Source: Eubacterium sp. MSJ-21 (lineage in GTDB: Bacteria > Bacillota > Clostridia > Lachnospirales > Lachnospiraceae). Taken from it: 64,000 bases of DNA. Positions 8,949-19,482 of the stretch are shown here, in pieces. The translations under genes and the position numbers were made by a program. Under the pieces are notes generated by a model. It saw nothing but the letters and a program-made list of their open reading frames with translations. It searched no databases and had not been told where the DNA came from. Position 1 is the first letter of the stretch; each line of letters starts with the position of its first letter. Location: positions 173,793-237,792 of the forward strand of contig NZ_JAHLPZ010000003.1 of assembly GCF_018918185.1 (NCBI RefSeq). The letters run 5' to 3'.

Positions 8949-10352
8949 TTACTCCTCTATCATCTCTGAAATCAGCTTATTACATGCCATAAGTTCACTG
9001 TCATCCTTACAATTTTCAATTACATAATCAAAATAATCCCGTATCTCCTGCTGTGTATTCATGAAGATCGGCATTGCAGCAAGCAGCTTACACATCATAC
9101 TGCGGTATACCGGTTTCTTCACACCCGCAAACAACTCGCCAAGCTCCTTTACAAGCGTTTCCTTCTTTGCTGTGATATACGCATGATCCGCAGTTTCTGC
9201 CTTACCTGTAACCTTGTCAAGGTCGATAAACAAGCTTGTAGAAAGCAGTTTGCTCACTTTGTCCAGACGGTCAAATGCCTCTGTCAGTGCGAGTGCTTTA
9301 ATCTGTTCTGCTTTTCCAACCCGGATCTCATCCAACACTGCTTCCAAGATTGCGATAGATTCATATACGCGCTCCTGCACACCCTCGATTGTGAAGAACT
9401 CGTCCATCACTTCATCCGGTAACTGATCAATCGTTTCTGCCTTTACACACGCCTCAATAATGCGAAGTGCAGCCGCATATCCAGGTACATCTTCTTTGTT
9501 CTTCTCATATGCTGCATCAATCGTGAGCAAAATCGTATACACATCGTTAATCACTTCCTGCAACAGCATGTATGCAGATACTTCGTTGTTGATGATCGCC
9601 GCAGCCTGATTCAGACGCTTCGTCAGATCTTCAAACTCCGGCAGCGTAAGTGACGCATAATCAGCCTCTGCAAGATCCGTATAAACATGATACAAAAATG
9701 GATACTCCGTCTCAAATCCCTTTGGTTTCTTCAAAAGTACGGCACTTCGCAGCATATCAACAAACTCATCCACGGATGTTGTCTCACCCTCCTCATAGAT
9801 ATTGAGTGTGGAGTTGACAATATCGTAGAACTTGTTCTTCGTCATACGTACCGGAAGCTGCGCCATCAAAAGCTGTAATTTGCTGTTTATCACAACCGTA
9901 TCATTCTCTGCAAATACATAGGCAAACATCTTCTCGGAAAGTCCCTTTGCATCGACCGGAGCCACTTCATCACGCACGGCAGCCTCCACACGGTTTAACA
10001 CATACTCATAAATCTCATACGCATCCGTGTAAGCAGTCAGAATATGCATCTTATATTCTACATTGCTGCGAAGCTGTGCGATTGCTTCCATGGAATCTTC
10101 GTCCACTGCCTCGCGCTTAACGAGATGACGGTCTAACAAACCTGTCAGAAGTGCAAAATATTTGCAGACATCCATGTTCTTGTCATCCTGCTCATCGCAT
10201 ACTTCCTTCATCGTGTAATAATTCATGCTTCCCTTTACCGTTGCATAGCAGTTATACTGTCTGCCAAGCAACTCTGCATATTCCGGAAGCTTCTTGTCTA
10301 AGTCTTTGTCTCTCTGTATATCTGTCACTAATTTCTTGCATGTTGCTATCAT
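8949..10352 (-). CDS. Unrecognised all-alpha protein, 467 aa
   Basis: The sequence is soluble and appears almost entirely alpha-helical, with no membrane segment, nucleotide-binding loop or metal cluster motif. It starts MIATCKKLVTDIQRDKDLD and contains repeated helical hairpins rich in Leu/Ala/Glu, resembling a scaffold or adaptor. GGAG precedes the ATG by 9 nt. It lies 12 nt downstream of the rhomboid-like gene and overlaps the ribosome binding site of the 104-aa gene, so the three are one operon. No function can be assigned. Confidence 0.7.
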   Translation of the reverse strand: MIATCKKLVTDIQRDKDLDKKLPEYAELLGRQYNCYATVKGSMNYYTMKEVCDEQDDKNMDVCKYFALLTGLLDRHLVKREAVDEDSMEAIAQLRSNVEYKMHILTAYTDAYEIYEYVLNRVEAAVRDEVAPVDAKGLSEKMFAYVFAENDTVVINSKLQLLMAQLPVRMTKNKFYDIVNSTLNIYEEGETTSVDEFVDMLRSAVLLKKPKGFETEYPFLYHVYTDLAEADYASLTLPEFEDLTKRLNQAAAIINNEVSAYMLLQEVINDVYTILLTIDAAYEKNKEDVPGYAAALRIIEACVKAETIDQLPDEVMDEFFTIEGVQERVYESIAILEAVLDEIRVGKAEQIKALALTEAFDRLDKVSKLLSTSLFIDLDKVTGKAETADHAYITAKKETLVKELGELFAGVKKPVYRSMMCKLLAAMPIFMNTQQEIRDYFDYVIENCKDDSELMACNKLISEMIEE

Positions 10353-10364
10353 TATATCAGTCTC

Positions 10365-11276
10365 CTATTTTACATGTTCGTGCGTAAATAAATGTTCATT
10401 GCAATACTCATAATTTCCGTTACATTTTGAGCAGAACCGGAACTCCAGATCATCGCCATCCCGTTCCGTCCTTCCACAGATCGCACATTTGTGCTTCGTA
10501 ATGTTCGAAGGATATCCCATCTGCTGCGCCTTATGTCGGCGGTCTGCCTCTCCGTTTACCTGTCGGGAGAGATTCTCCACGCGACGGTCGTAATCCCGTT
10601 TTCTTCGTTTTGCTGCCGCCTTGCTGTTCGAACTCCGCATACCGACACCCCGTCCCATAATCAGGTAGAAGATGAAGAAATTCACCAGATACGCAATGAT
10701 GGAACCACGGTTCAACGTGCTTGTCCGCATAAACTCGAATGCCATCAGACCCATATCTATAATTGCAATCCAGACTGCACGGATCGGAATGAAAAACATG
10801 AATAATACGCGTGCATCCGAATACATCAGTGCAAATGCCAAAAACAACCCATAGTCAAAGAAATACATTGCCAGAATTCCCACATCCATCATTCCAAGAA
10901 TAGAACCGGACGCATAGTAATAGATACTGATACCAAGCATAATCACTGTATTCCAGAACCATGCCCCCAATATATACAGATTAAACATAAACGTTCCCAT
11001 TGCCTGTTCAATCTGCTGTCCAAACAGAACCAAAATAAAGATCATCAGTATCCCAACAAAATCCAGATCTCCCGGTGGTGAAAACACCCATGTAAACAAT
11101 CGCCAGAACTGGTGCTGTTCCATAATCGCATACGGGGAAAAAACAAGCTTGTATGCAAATGATGGTACAAATGCCCATAATATATATGAGATTGCCATTA
11201 CAACCGCAATCTTGATCGGAAGATTACGGATCGCAAATCTACCAAATTTTTTTTCTAACCTCGCAAAAAAACTCAA
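10365..11276 (-). CDS. Rhomboid-fold membrane protein lacking the catalytic serine motif, with C-terminal zinc module, 303 aa
   Basis: Six hydrophobic segments lie between residues 20 and 210. The region FWRLFTWVFSPPGDLDFVGI (57-76) with FGQQIEQAMGTFMFNLY matches the L1 loop/TM2 region of rhomboid and Der1-like proteins. The expected GxSG serine motif is absent; the corresponding region reads SGSILGMMDVG, so protease activity is unlikely. After a basic linker (220-240) comes a Cys/His cluster (C264, C267, C282, C285, C292, H295, H299, H301) that probably binds zinc. The start is TTG with GAGG 10 nt upstream. It heads the 8632-11276 operon. Confidence 0.75.
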   Translation of the reverse strand: MSFFARLEKKFGRFAIRNLPIKIAVVMAISYILWAFVPSFAYKLVFSPYAIMEQHQFWRLFTWVFSPPGDLDFVGILMIFILVLFGQQIEQAMGTFMFNLYILGAWFWNTVIMLGISIYYYASGSILGMMDVGILAMYFFDYGLFLAFALMYSDARVLFMFFIPIRAVWIAIIDMGLMAFEFMRTSTLNRGSIIAYLVNFFIFYLIMGRGVGMRSSNSKAAAKRRKRDYDRRVENLSRQVNGEADRRHKAQQMGYPSNITKHKCAICGRTERDGDDLEFRFCSKCNGNYEYCNEHLFTHEHVK

Positions 11277-11410
11277 ATCTGATTTTCCTCACTTTCACTC
11301 TACATATCCGTTATACTACAGTGCTGTGCATAAGATACATACCTGTATCATACATTTAAAGCCTGACATATGCACGCATTAGCGTTATTTATTATACCTT
11401 ATTCACACAA

Positions 11411-11460
11411 AAAAAGCAATTGCCACAAACACGGAATCTCCATCTGTGGCAATCGCTTTT
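11411..11460 (-). terminator. Terminator after the LysM gene
   Basis: AAAGCAATTGCCACA pairs with TGTGGCAATCGCTTT around a central loop, and the minus strand continues into a run of T. It lies about 45 nt beyond the LysM stop. The remainder of 11277-11505 shows no gene. Confidence 0.75.
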
Positions 11461-11505
11461 CCAGCACAATTGCAGGTGGTGATTATTATACTGCGTAATC
11501 AAGTG

Positions 11506-11844
11506 TTATTCTTTCTCCGGCGGGATCCGGATGATCGTTCCAAGCGGTACCCGCAGATCGTAAAGCTCCCGATTATACTGCATCAGATCTGCAATATCCG
11601 TATCAAATTCCCGGACTAAACTTCCAAGTGTCTCCCCAACCTTCGCCGTATAATAACGCCTCTCTTCTTCCTCATACACCTCTGTCGGAATACAGATTTC
11701 ATCTCCCGGCTGCAGATTGTAGACATTGACATATGGATTCTCTTTCAGGATATCAATCAGGCGGACACCATACATTTTTGATAATTTGTACAGCGTATCT
11801 CCAGCAACGACTTTGTGTACGGTTCCCTTGCATTCATGCTCCAT
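11506..11844 (-). CDS. Protein with two LysM domains, 112 aa
   Basis: Two LysM modules are visible in tandem: HKVVAGDTLYKLSKMYGV...GDEICIP (about residues 10-53) and YYTAKVGETLGSLVREFD...GTIIRIP (about 64-108). LysM domains bind N-acetylglucosamine polymers such as peptidoglycan. No signal peptide or catalytic domain is present. Small cytosolic LysM proteins in spore formers are often spore coat/cortex-associated, but this is inference. The ATG at 11842-11844 has GGAG 9 nt upstream; an upstream ATG at 11865 lacks a ribosome binding site. Divergent from the activase gene. Confidence 0.82.
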   Translation of the reverse strand: MEHECKGTVHKVVAGDTLYKLSKMYGVRLIDILKENPYVNVYNLQPGDEICIPTEVYEEEERRYYTAKVGETLGSLVREFDTDIADLMQYNRELYDLRVPLGTIIRIPPEKE

Positions 11845-11914
11845 AGCGCATATCTCCATACTCATTTCTGATTATTTTATTCTTAATAGGTAGAAAATGT
11901 TCACAATTTTTCTG

Positions 11915-11943
11915 TTGAAATTCATGATTCTTTCCTATATAAT
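11915..11943 (+). promoter_or_regulatory. Near-consensus SigA promoter for the activase gene
   Basis: TTGAAA (11915-11920), a 17-nt spacer and a perfect TATAAT (11938-11943) precede the 12004 ATG. AGAGG sits 9 nt before that ATG. Confidence 0.85.
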
Positions 11944-12003
11944 GTCAGATGTCGAAAAATACAGAAATATGAAATGGGAAATAGTAAAAGAGGTAATTAT
12001 TAA

Positions 12004-15000
12004 ATGAAGAGATTAGGAATCGATATTGGTTCGACCACAGTCAAGGTTGCTGTGATTGACGAAGAACATAACATATTATTTTCGGAATACAAGCGTCACT
12101 TTGCAAATATCAAAGAGACCTTAAAGGAGCTTGTAGAACATGCCAGCAAGGAGCTTGGAAATGTTGAAGTTGCTCCTACGATCACCGGTTCCGGTGGACT
12201 TGCATTGGCACAGGTCATCGGAATCCCGTTTGAGCAAGAGGTTGTCTGTGTATCGGAGGCTCTGACCGACTATGCTCCACAGACGGATGTTGCCATCGAA
12301 CTTGGCGGCGAGGATGCCAAGATCATTTATTTTACAAACGGTGTGGAACAGCGTATGAACGGTGTATGTGCCGGCGGTACCGGTTCCTTTATCGACCAGA
12401 TGGCTTCCCTGCTTCAGACAGATGCTTCCGGACTGAACACATACGCGAAGGATTATGATACGATCTATCCGATTGCCGCGCGTTGTGGTGTATTCGCAAA
12501 GACTGATATCCAGCCACTCATCAACGAAGGTGCAACAAAGCCAAACCTTGCAGCTTCTATCTTTCAGGCGGTTGTCAACCAGACGATCAGTGGTCTTGCC
12601 TGTGGTAAGCCAATCAAAGGAAATGTTGCATTTTTAGGTGGTCCTCTCCACTTCCTCGACCAGCTCAAGGAGGCGTTCGTACGGACACTGAATCTGACAC
12701 CGGAGCATATTATCGCACCGGGACATTCACATCTGTTCGCGGCTGTCGGTGCAGCACTTCAGGCAAAGGAAGAAACACACTATACATTAGATGAGATCAG
12801 CGGAAAGCTCACTGCTGACCTTAAGATTGCTGTGGATGTAGACCGTCTTCCACCGCTGTTTGCATCGCAGGAAGACTACGACGCTTTCATCAAAAAGCAG
12901 GAGAAAAATAAAGTATTACGTTCCGACCTTGCCACCTACAAGGGAAAATGTTTCCTCGGTGTCGACGCCGGTTCCACAACTACCAAGGTGGCACTTGTCG
13001 CCGAGGATGGCAGTCTGCTCTATGATTTTTACAGCAGCAACGATGGTAGTCCTCTTCGGACAACCCTGCGTGCCATGAAGGATATCTATACAAAACTCCC
13101 GGATGGCGTGGAGATTGTAGCCGGTTGCTCTACCGGATATGGAGAAGCCTTAATTAAGTCTGCTCTCATGCTCGACTATGGTGAGGTAGAAACAATCGCC
13201 CACTACACTGCCGCTGCATTCTTTGATCCGGACGTGGACTGTATCTTAGATATCGGTGGTCAGGATATGAAATGTATCAAGATCAAGAATGAAGTCGTCG
13301 ACAATGTCATGCTGAACGAAGCATGTTCCTCCGGCTGTGGCTCTTTCATCGAGACATTTGCCAAATCGTTAAATTATGATGTGAAAGATTTCGCGAAGAT
13401 CGCACTTTTCGCAGAAAGCCCGATCGATCTTGGAAGCCGTTGTACTGTATTTATGAATTCCAAAGTAAAGCAGGCACAGAAGGAAGGCGCAAGCGTCGCT
13501 GACATCTCTGCCGGCCTTGCTTATTCTGTTATTAAGAACGCCCTTTTGAAGGTAATCAAGCTGACCGATCCGAAGTCACTTGGCAAAAATATCGTCGTAC
13601 AGGGTGGAACCTTCTATAACGATGCGGTTCTTCGAAGCTTCGAGCTTATCTCCGGCAGGGAAGCAATCCGTCCGGACATCGCCGGTATCATGGGAGCCTT
13701 CGGTGCAGCCCTGATTGCGAGAGACCGTTACGAGGAAGGTGACCAGACGACCATGCTCTCCAAGGAAGCAATGGAAGCTCTGACTTACGAGACAAAGATG
13801 GCGCGTTGTAAGGGATGTACGAACAACTGTCTCCTTACAATCAACCGTTTCACCGGCGGCAGACAGTTCATCACAGGTAACCGTTGTGAACGTGGTCTTG
13901 GATTAAAGAAGAACCAGCACAACATGCCGAACTTATTTGAATACAAATTCAACCGGTTGTTCTCTTATGAACCGCTGACCGAAAGTGAAGCGTACCGTGG
14001 CATCATCGGTATTCCACGTGTCCTGAACATGTATGAGAACTATCCGTTCTGGTTTACATTCCTGACGAAACTCGGCTACCGGGTACTGCTCTCTCCGAAG
14101 TCATCAAGAGACATCTATACCCTTGGTATCGAGTCTATTCCAAGTGAATCGGAATGTTATCCGGCAAAGATCTCACATGGTCATGTTATGTGGCTGTTGA
14201 AGCAGGGAATCAAGACGATCTTCTATCCTTGTATCCCTTACGAGCGCAACGAGACACCGGACGCAAACAATCACTACAACTGCCCGATCGTCACAAGTTA
14301 TGCAGAGAATATCAAGAACAACATGGAAGAGGTTTCCGCACCGGATGTCACCTACATCCGTCCGTTCCTTGCACTCGATAATAAAGAGGCATTAAAGGAT
14401 CGTCTGCTACGTGAATTCTCGAAATATACAAACGTCACAAAGGAAGAAATAAACGATGCAGTTGAGGCTGCTTATGCAGAAGCAGATGCCGTCAAAGCGG
14501 ACATTCAGAAGAAGGGCGAAGAGACAATTGCTTATCTGGAGAAGACCGATAAGCTCGGTATCGTGCTTGCCGGTCGTCCATACCATCTGGATCCGGAGAT
14601 CAACCATGGACTTCCAGAGCTTATTAACTCGTACGATATCGCTGTTTTAACAGAAGACTCTGTTGCTCATCTTGCCAAAGTAGAACGTCCTTTGATCGTA
14701 TCCGATCAGTGGATGTACCACTCCCGTCTGTACAAGGCGGCAAACTACGTCAAGTCAAGCAGGAATCTGGAGCTGATCCAATTAAACTCCTTCGGCTGTG
14801 GTCTGGACGCTGTTACAACGGACTGTGTCAACGATATTCTGACAAACTCCGGTAAAATCTATACCGTATTAAAGATTGATGAGGTCAGCAACTTAGGTGC
14901 GGCACGTATCCGTATCCGTTCGCTGATCAGTGCAGTCAATGTCAGAAGAAAGCATAACTTCACACCATGTCCGATGCCAAGCAATTATAACCGTGTAGAA

Positions 15001-16230
15001 TTCACAACAGATATGAAGGATTATACCGTATTGGTACCACAGCTCTCCCCAATTCACTTCAATGTATTGGCTCCGGCAATGCGCCATATGGGATTAAATA
15101 TTGAGATTCTTCCGGATGCAACTAAAGAAGTCATTGATACCGGATTAAAATATGTGAACAATGACGCCTGCTATCCTTCTTTGATCGTTGTCGGTCAGAT
15201 GATGCATGCCATCACATCCGGCAAATATGACATCAATAAACTGGCACTTATTATGACACAGACCGGTGGCGGCTGTCGTGCAACAAACTACGTTGGCTTT
15301 ATCCGTCGTGCACTTGCGAAGGCCGGCTACCCACAGATTCCGGTGATTGCACTCTCGGTACAGGGCTTTGAGAACAACTCCGGTTTCGTATGGAATATGA
15401 AAACGGTCAAATGCGCGATGCAGGCACTTGCAATCGGTGATCTGTTCATGCGCGTTGTCTACCAGACTCGTCCATACGAGAAGGTAAAGGGATCTGTCAA
15501 TAAGCTGCACCGCAAATGGGAACATGCAGCCATCCGTTGCATGGAAAATGGCGGTCGCGGATTCAGTAAACTGGTACATGATATCGTCAAAGACTTCGAC
15601 AACGTGCCTTTGAATGAAAATATAAAGAAACCGCGTGTTGGTATCGTTGGCGAGATTCTTGTTAAGTTCCTCCCATCTGCCAACAACCACTTAGTAGAGC
15701 TTCTGGAGGCAGAAGGTGCCGAAGCAGTTATGCCGGATCTGCTGGACTTCTTCCAGTACTGCTTCTACAACAACAATTACAAATACGAATATCTTGGAAA
15801 GACGAAAAAATCTGCAAGAAATGGTAATCTCGGTATTGCTGCACTCGAAGCACTGCGCCACCCGGTAGTCAGTGCCTTAAAGAAGAGTAAGCGGTTCCAT
15901 CCACCGGTACATATTAAGACTCTGGCAGAATATGCTCGCCCGATTGTATCCATCGGTAACCAGACCGGTGAAGGCTGGTTCCTGACCGGTGAGATGATTG
16001 AGCTCATAAAGAGCGGTGCCAGCAACATCGTATGCTGTCAGCCATTTGCCTGTCTTCCAAACCACATTGTCGGTAAGGGTGTTATCAAATCCCTGCGGCA
16101 TGCATATCCAGATGCGAATATCGTTGCAATTGACTACGATCCGGGGGCATCAGAAGTTAACCAGGTAAACCGTATCAAGCTGATGCTTGCAACGGCAAGA
16201 AAGAACATGGAAGAAAACGATAACAAATAA
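12004..16230 (+). CDS. Giant 2-hydroxyacyl-CoA dehydratase activase-like protein (BcrAD/BadFG + DUF2229), 1408 aa
   Basis: Two ASKHA-fold ATPase domains of the dehydratase activator type are in tandem: [10 protein letters not shown] (5-14) with C122 and C161, and [10 protein letters not shown] (319-328) with C441, C445 and C480. These cysteines are at the positions that bridge a [4Fe-4S] cluster in archerases. A Cys cluster follows (C602, C605, C609, C628), then a DUF2229 domain and a C-terminal region resembling dehydratase D components. The family injects electrons at high energy using ATP. It is monocistronic, and no dehydratase subunits neighbour it, so its partner or physiological reaction is unknown. 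Confidence 0.9.
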   Translation: MKRLGIDIGSTTVKVAVIDEEHNILFSEYKRHFANIKETLKELVEHASKELGNVEVAPTITGSGGLALAQVIGIPFEQEVVCVSEALTDYAPQTDVAIELGGEDAKIIYFTNGVEQRMNGVCAGGTGSFIDQMASLLQTDASGLNTYAKDYDTIYPIAARCGVFAKTDIQPLINEGATKPNLAASIFQAVVNQTISGLACGKPIKGNVAFLGGPLHFLDQLKEAFVRTLNLTPEHIIAPGHSHLFAAVGAALQAKEETHYTLDEISGKLTADLKIAVDVDRLPPLFASQEDYDAFIKKQEKNKVLRSDLATYKGKCFLGVDAGSTTTKVALVAEDGSLLYDFYSSNDGSPLRTTLRAMKDIYTKLPDGVEIVAGCSTGYGEALIKSALMLDYGEVETIAHYTAAAFFDPDVDCILDIGGQDMKCIKIKNEVVDNVMLNEACSSGCGSFIETFAKSLNYDVKDFAKIALFAESPIDLGSRCTVFMNSKVKQAQKEGASVADISAGLAYSVIKNALLKVIKLTDPKSLGKNIVVQGGTFYNDAVLRSFELISGREAIRPDIAGIMGAFGAALIARDRYEEGDQTTMLSKEAMEALTYETKMARCKGCTNNCLLTINRFTGGRQFITGNRCERGLGLKKNQHNMPNLFEYKFNRLFSYEPLTESEAYRGIIGIPRVLNMYENYPFWFTFLTKLGYRVLLSPKSSRDIYTLGIESIPSESECYPAKISHGHVMWLLKQGIKTIFYPCIPYERNETPDANNHYNCPIVTSYAENIKNNMEEVSAPDVTYIRPFLALDNKEALKDRLLREFSKYTNVTKEEINDAVEAAYAEADAVKADIQKKGEETIAYLEKTDKLGIVLAGRPYHLDPEINHGLPELINSYDIAVLTEDSVAHLAKVERPLIVSDQWMYHSRLYKAANYVKSSRNLELIQLNSFGCGLDAVTTDCVNDILTNSGKIYTVLKIDEVSNLGAARIRIRSLISAVNVRRKHNFTPCPMPSNYNRVEFTTDMKDYTVLVPQLSPIHFNVLAPAMRHMGLNIEILPDATKEVIDTGLKYVNNDACYPSLIVVGQMMHAITSGKYDINKLALIMTQTGGGCRATNYVGFIRRALAKAGYPQIPVIALSVQGFENNSGFVWNMKTVKCAMQALAIGDLFMRVVYQTRPYEKVKGSVNKLHRKWEHAAIRCMENGGRGFSKLVHDIVKDFDNVPLNENIKKPRVGIVGEILVKFLPSANNHLVELLEAEGAEAVMPDLLDFFQYCFYNNNYKYEYLGKTKKSARNGNLGIAALEALRHPVVSALKKSKRFHPPVHIKTLAEYARPIVSIGNQTGEGWFLTGEMIELIKSGASNIVCCQPFACLPNHIVGKGVIKSLRHAYPDANIVAIDYDPGASEVNQVNRIKLMLATARKNMEENDNK

Positions 16231-16236
16231 AGCAAC

Positions 16237-16277
16237 AAAAAAGAAACGGTTTTCAAATTGAAAATCGTTTCTTTTTT
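16237..16277 (+). terminator. Terminator after the activase gene
   Basis: AAAAAAGAAACG (from 16237) pairs with CGTTTCTTTTTT around an AAATT loop and ends in a T run. It also works in reverse for hemW, whose stop is at 16340. Confidence 0.85.
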
Positions 16278-16339
16278 GCTTAAAATATGACAAAGACTCT
16301 CTCTTCTATCACAGTATATTTACATTCCAATATCTACAA

Positions 16340-17539
16340 TCACGAATCTAACAGAAAATCCGCTAATATCACATTGCTTACATCAATACCTGCATCTGTC
16401 AGATAAATCCGGTCACCTTCGACCGCCATGAATCCCTCGCTGATATATTTATTCAAAACGCTTCCGTATACCTCATAAATATCTTTGTTAAAACGCTCCT
16501 TAAAATCCTCCCGGCTCACGCCACAGGTCATCCGGAGCCCAAGGAACATGAATTCTTCCATCCGTGAATCTATGTATATATTCGTCACATTCTCCCGCAA
16601 CATCCGCGTCGTGTCGTTATACAATAGTTCCATGTTATCTGCTTCAACAAACTTATCAGACAGATTCTCCATCAACTCAATATACTTGAAGATATCGCGC
16701 ATGTTATTAAACCGTTTTCCCTGGAAATATGAAGATGCACCGATACCAAGACCAATATACTCTCCACCTGTCCAGTAAACCATATTATGTTTACACTCAT
16801 ACCCCGGCTTTGCATAATTGGAAAACTCGTACCGATCATAGCCATGTGCTGCCAACAATTGTTTTGTAATCTCATACATCCGGCGATCCACCATCTCGGG
16901 TGGCAATTCACTTAAAATCTGTGGATCTTTTGCAAACGGAGTTCCCTCCTCAATACTTAGGGAATACGCAGATATATGCTCCGGGCCGAACTCGATCACG
17001 CGGGACAATGTATCAACATAGGTATGGATTGTCTGCCCCGGAAGTCCGGACATGATATCAATATTAATATTCTGGAATCCTGCACGTCTCGCCGCATTGT
17101 AGCTTGCCACAAACTGATCGAAATTATGGATCCGTCCAAGCTTTTTCAGCATATCGTCGTCGCAGGACTGTAACCCGATGCTGATCCGGTTAATGCCTGC
17201 CGCCTTATAGCCATTTAACTTCTGATGGCGCAATGTTCCCGGATTTGCCTCGATTGTCACCTCAGCATTCTTCTCCACATGGAAATACCGGCGGATAAAT
17301 GCCATAATATTTGTAATCAGGGATTCATCTAACAATGACGGTGTTCCACCCCCGATAAAGATACTTCGCACCCCATAATCTGCAACGATTGGCGCATACA
17401 TCTTGATTTCCTGACACAGGCAATCAACATAGCGAAGCATCGTTCCATAGCTCTCCCCATCAAACGACAGGAAATCGCAGTATTTGCATTTTACGACACA
17501 AAACGGTATATGAACATATAAGCTCACATATTTTTTCAT
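16340..17539 (-). CDS. hemW: HemW, radical SAM heme chaperone (HemN-like), 399 aa
   Basis: The radical SAM cluster motif CxxxCxxC is C14, C18 and C21 (PFCVVKCKYCDF), followed by the glycine-rich IFIGGGTPSLL and IDIMSGLPGQT signatures. The missing N-terminal extension of true coproporphyrinogen oxidase HemN identifies it as HemW, which inserts heme into haem proteins. A C-terminal HemN-C domain is present. The gene follows lepA by 8 nt, the standard Firmicute order lepA-hemW. Confidence 0.93.
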   Translation of the reverse strand: MKKYVSLYVHIPFCVVKCKYCDFLSFDGESYGTMLRYVDCLCQEIKMYAPIVADYGVRSIFIGGGTPSLLDESLITNIMAFIRRYFHVEKNAEVTIEANPGTLRHQKLNGYKAAGINRISIGLQSCDDDMLKKLGRIHNFDQFVASYNAARRAGFQNINIDIMSGLPGQTIHTYVDTLSRVIEFGPEHISAYSLSIEEGTPFAKDPQILSELPPEMVDRRMYEITKQLLAAHGYDRYEFSNYAKPGYECKHNMVYWTGGEYIGLGIGASSYFQGKRFNNMRDIFKYIELMENLSDKFVEADNMELLYNDTTRMLRENVTNIYIDSRMEEFMFLGLRMTCGVSREDFKERFNKDIYEVYGSVLNKYISEGFMAVEGDRIYLTDAGIDVSNVILADFLLDS

Positions 17540-17547
17540 TCGTTATC

Positions 17548-19362
17548 CTACTCCTCATCTAACTTCAGTACACTCATAAACGCCTTCTGCGGAATCTCTA
17601 CATTTCCAACCTGACGCATACGTTTCTTTCCTTCCTTCTGCTTCTCCAAGAGCTTTCTCTTACGCGAGATATCGCCACCATAGCACTTTGCAAGCACATC
17701 CTTACGCATCGCTTTCACTGTCTCTCTTGCAATAACCTTAGAACCGATAGCTGCCTGAATCGGAATCTCGAAGAGCTGTCTCGGAATTTCCTCTTTTAAC
17801 TTCTCACACATCTTTCTGCCTCTCTCATAAGCGGTATCCTTGTGTAGGATAAAGGAAAGTGCATCAACCTCTTCTTTATTGATCAGGATATCCAACTTGA
17901 CAAGATCCGAACGCACATAGCCCTTCATCTCATAGTCAAACGATGCATATCCACGGGATCTGGATTTTAATGCATCAAAGAAATCATATATGATTTCATT
18001 CAATGGCAGATCATATTGTAAGAGTGCCCGCGTCGTCTCCATATATTCCATGCTCTTGTATACACCACGGCGTTCTTGACAAAGCTGCATGATCGCACCG
18101 ACATATTCCGTCGTTACCATAATCTCTGCACTGACAAATGGCTCCTCCATATATTCGATCGTCGAAGGATCCGGCAGGTTCGATGGATTTGTGAGCTCCA
18201 TTACCTCGCCATCCGTCTTATGCACACGGTAGATAACGCCCGGTGCTGTCGTCACTAAATCCAGATTGTATTCACGCTCTAAACGCTCCTGAATGATTTC
18301 CAGATGAAGCAGTCCAAGGAATCCACATCGGAAGCCAAAACCAAGTGCAATCGAAGTCTCCGGCTCATAGCTTAAGGATGCATCATTTAACTGTAATTTT
18401 TCCAGAGCATCTCTCAAATCCGGATATTTCGCCCCATCCGCCGGGTACAGACCGCAGTAAACCATCGGATTTACCTTCTTGTAACCCGGAAGTGCCTCTG
18501 CACATGGGTTGTCCGCATCGGTAACAGTATCACCGACTGTTGTATCCTTTACATTTTTCAGACTGGCGGTAATATATCCAACCATCCCCGCTGAAAGTTC
18601 ATCACACGGGATAAACTGTCCGGCTCCGAAAATACCGACCTGTACAACCTCTGCCTCCGCTTCGGTTGCCATCATACGGATATTCGTTCCTTTTTTCACT
18701 GTACCGTCGAACACACGGCAGAAAATGATAACGCCCTTATAGGCATCGTATAAGCTGTCAAAGATCAGTGCCTTCAAAGGTGCATCCGCATCTCCTTGTG
18801 GTGCAGGAATCTTTGTTACAATCTGTTCCAATACTTCCTCGATATTCGTGCCATTTTTGGCTGAAATACGAGGGGCATCGTGTGCCTCGATTCCGATTAC
18901 ATCCTCGATCTCCGCTACAACACGGTCCGGATCCGCCGATGGCAGGTCGATCTTATTGATGACCGGCATGATTTCCAGATTGTGATCGACTGCAAGATAG
19001 CAGTTTGCAAGTGTCTGTGCTTCAATGCCCTGTGCAGCATCGACGATCAGAATCGCACCCTCACAGGCTGCCAGACTCCGGGATACCTCATAGTTAAAAT
19101 CCACATGTCCCGGTGTATCGATCAGATTGAAGATATATTCCTCTCCATCCTCTGCTTTGTAAACAATACGCACAGCCTGCGCCTTGATCGTGATTCCACG
19201 TTCACGCTCCAGATCCATGTTATCCAGCACCTGATTCTGCATCTCCCGGCTTGTCAAAAGCCCGGTCTTTTCAATAATCCGGTCAGCCAGTGTTGATTTA
19301 CCATGATCAATATGTGCTATAATACAGAAATTTCGTATTTTGCTCTTATCCAAATGTGCCAT
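17548..19362 (-). CDS. lepA: Elongation factor 4 (LepA), ribosome back-translocase GTPase, 604 aa
   Basis: LepA acts on stalled or wrongly translocated ribosomes. All GTPase motifs are present: G1 AHIDHGKST near 16-24, G2 RERGIT, G3 DTPGHVDF and G4 NKIDLP. The EF-G-like domains II, III and V and the LepA-specific C-terminal domain (ending [19 protein letters not shown]) are intact. Length is typical (about 600). A SigA-like promoter lies immediately upstream, so it can be expressed independently of the sporulation gene spoIIP before it. Confidence 0.97.
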   Translation of the reverse strand: MAHLDKSKIRNFCIIAHIDHGKSTLADRIIEKTGLLTSREMQNQVLDNMDLERERGITIKAQAVRIVYKAEDGEEYIFNLIDTPGHVDFNYEVSRSLAACEGAILIVDAAQGIEAQTLANCYLAVDHNLEIMPVINKIDLPSADPDRVVAEIEDVIGIEAHDAPRISAKNGTNIEEVLEQIVTKIPAPQGDADAPLKALIFDSLYDAYKGVIIFCRVFDGTVKKGTNIRMMATEAEAEVVQVGIFGAGQFIPCDELSAGMVGYITASLKNVKDTTVGDTVTDADNPCAEALPGYKKVNPMVYCGLYPADGAKYPDLRDALEKLQLNDASLSYEPETSIALGFGFRCGFLGLLHLEIIQERLEREYNLDLVTTAPGVIYRVHKTDGEVMELTNPSNLPDPSTIEYMEEPFVSAEIMVTTEYVGAIMQLCQERRGVYKSMEYMETTRALLQYDLPLNEIIYDFFDALKSRSRGYASFDYEMKGYVRSDLVKLDILINKEEVDALSFILHKDTAYERGRKMCEKLKEEIPRQLFEIPIQAAIGSKVIARETVKAMRKDVLAKCYGGDISRKRKLLEKQKEGKKRMRQVGNVEIPQKAFMSVLKLDEE

Positions 19363-19388
19363 GTACTTTTATAACCTCATAATTTCCG

Positions 19389-19438
19389 ATTTTCTGTCAC
19401 CACAGAAAATATGATGACCTTCCTGCGCATCAATGCGC
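19389..19438. other. Two short perfect hairpins between spoIIP and lepA
   Basis: ATTTTCTGT/ACAGAAAAT (19389-19397 and 19402-19410, 4-nt loop) and GCGCAT/ATGCGC (19425-19430 and 19433-19438, 2-nt loop) lie in the lepA leader between its promoter and start codon. Neither is followed by a T run on the minus strand, so they are not ordinary terminators. Confidence 0.5.
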
Positions 19439-19452
19439 TCTTAATTGTCAAA

Positions 19453-19482
19453 AGTATACCACACTTTCCTACTCCTGTGCAA
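19453..19482 (-). promoter_or_regulatory. Promoter for lepA-hemW
   Basis: On the minus strand TTGCAC (19477-19482) is 18 nt from TATACT (19453-19458). The -35 element overlaps the last codons of spoIIP. Confidence 0.65.

Noticed and set aside
15145..15690. 181-codon minus-strand frame within the activase gene
   Set aside because: Antisense shadow of a strongly conserved coding region.
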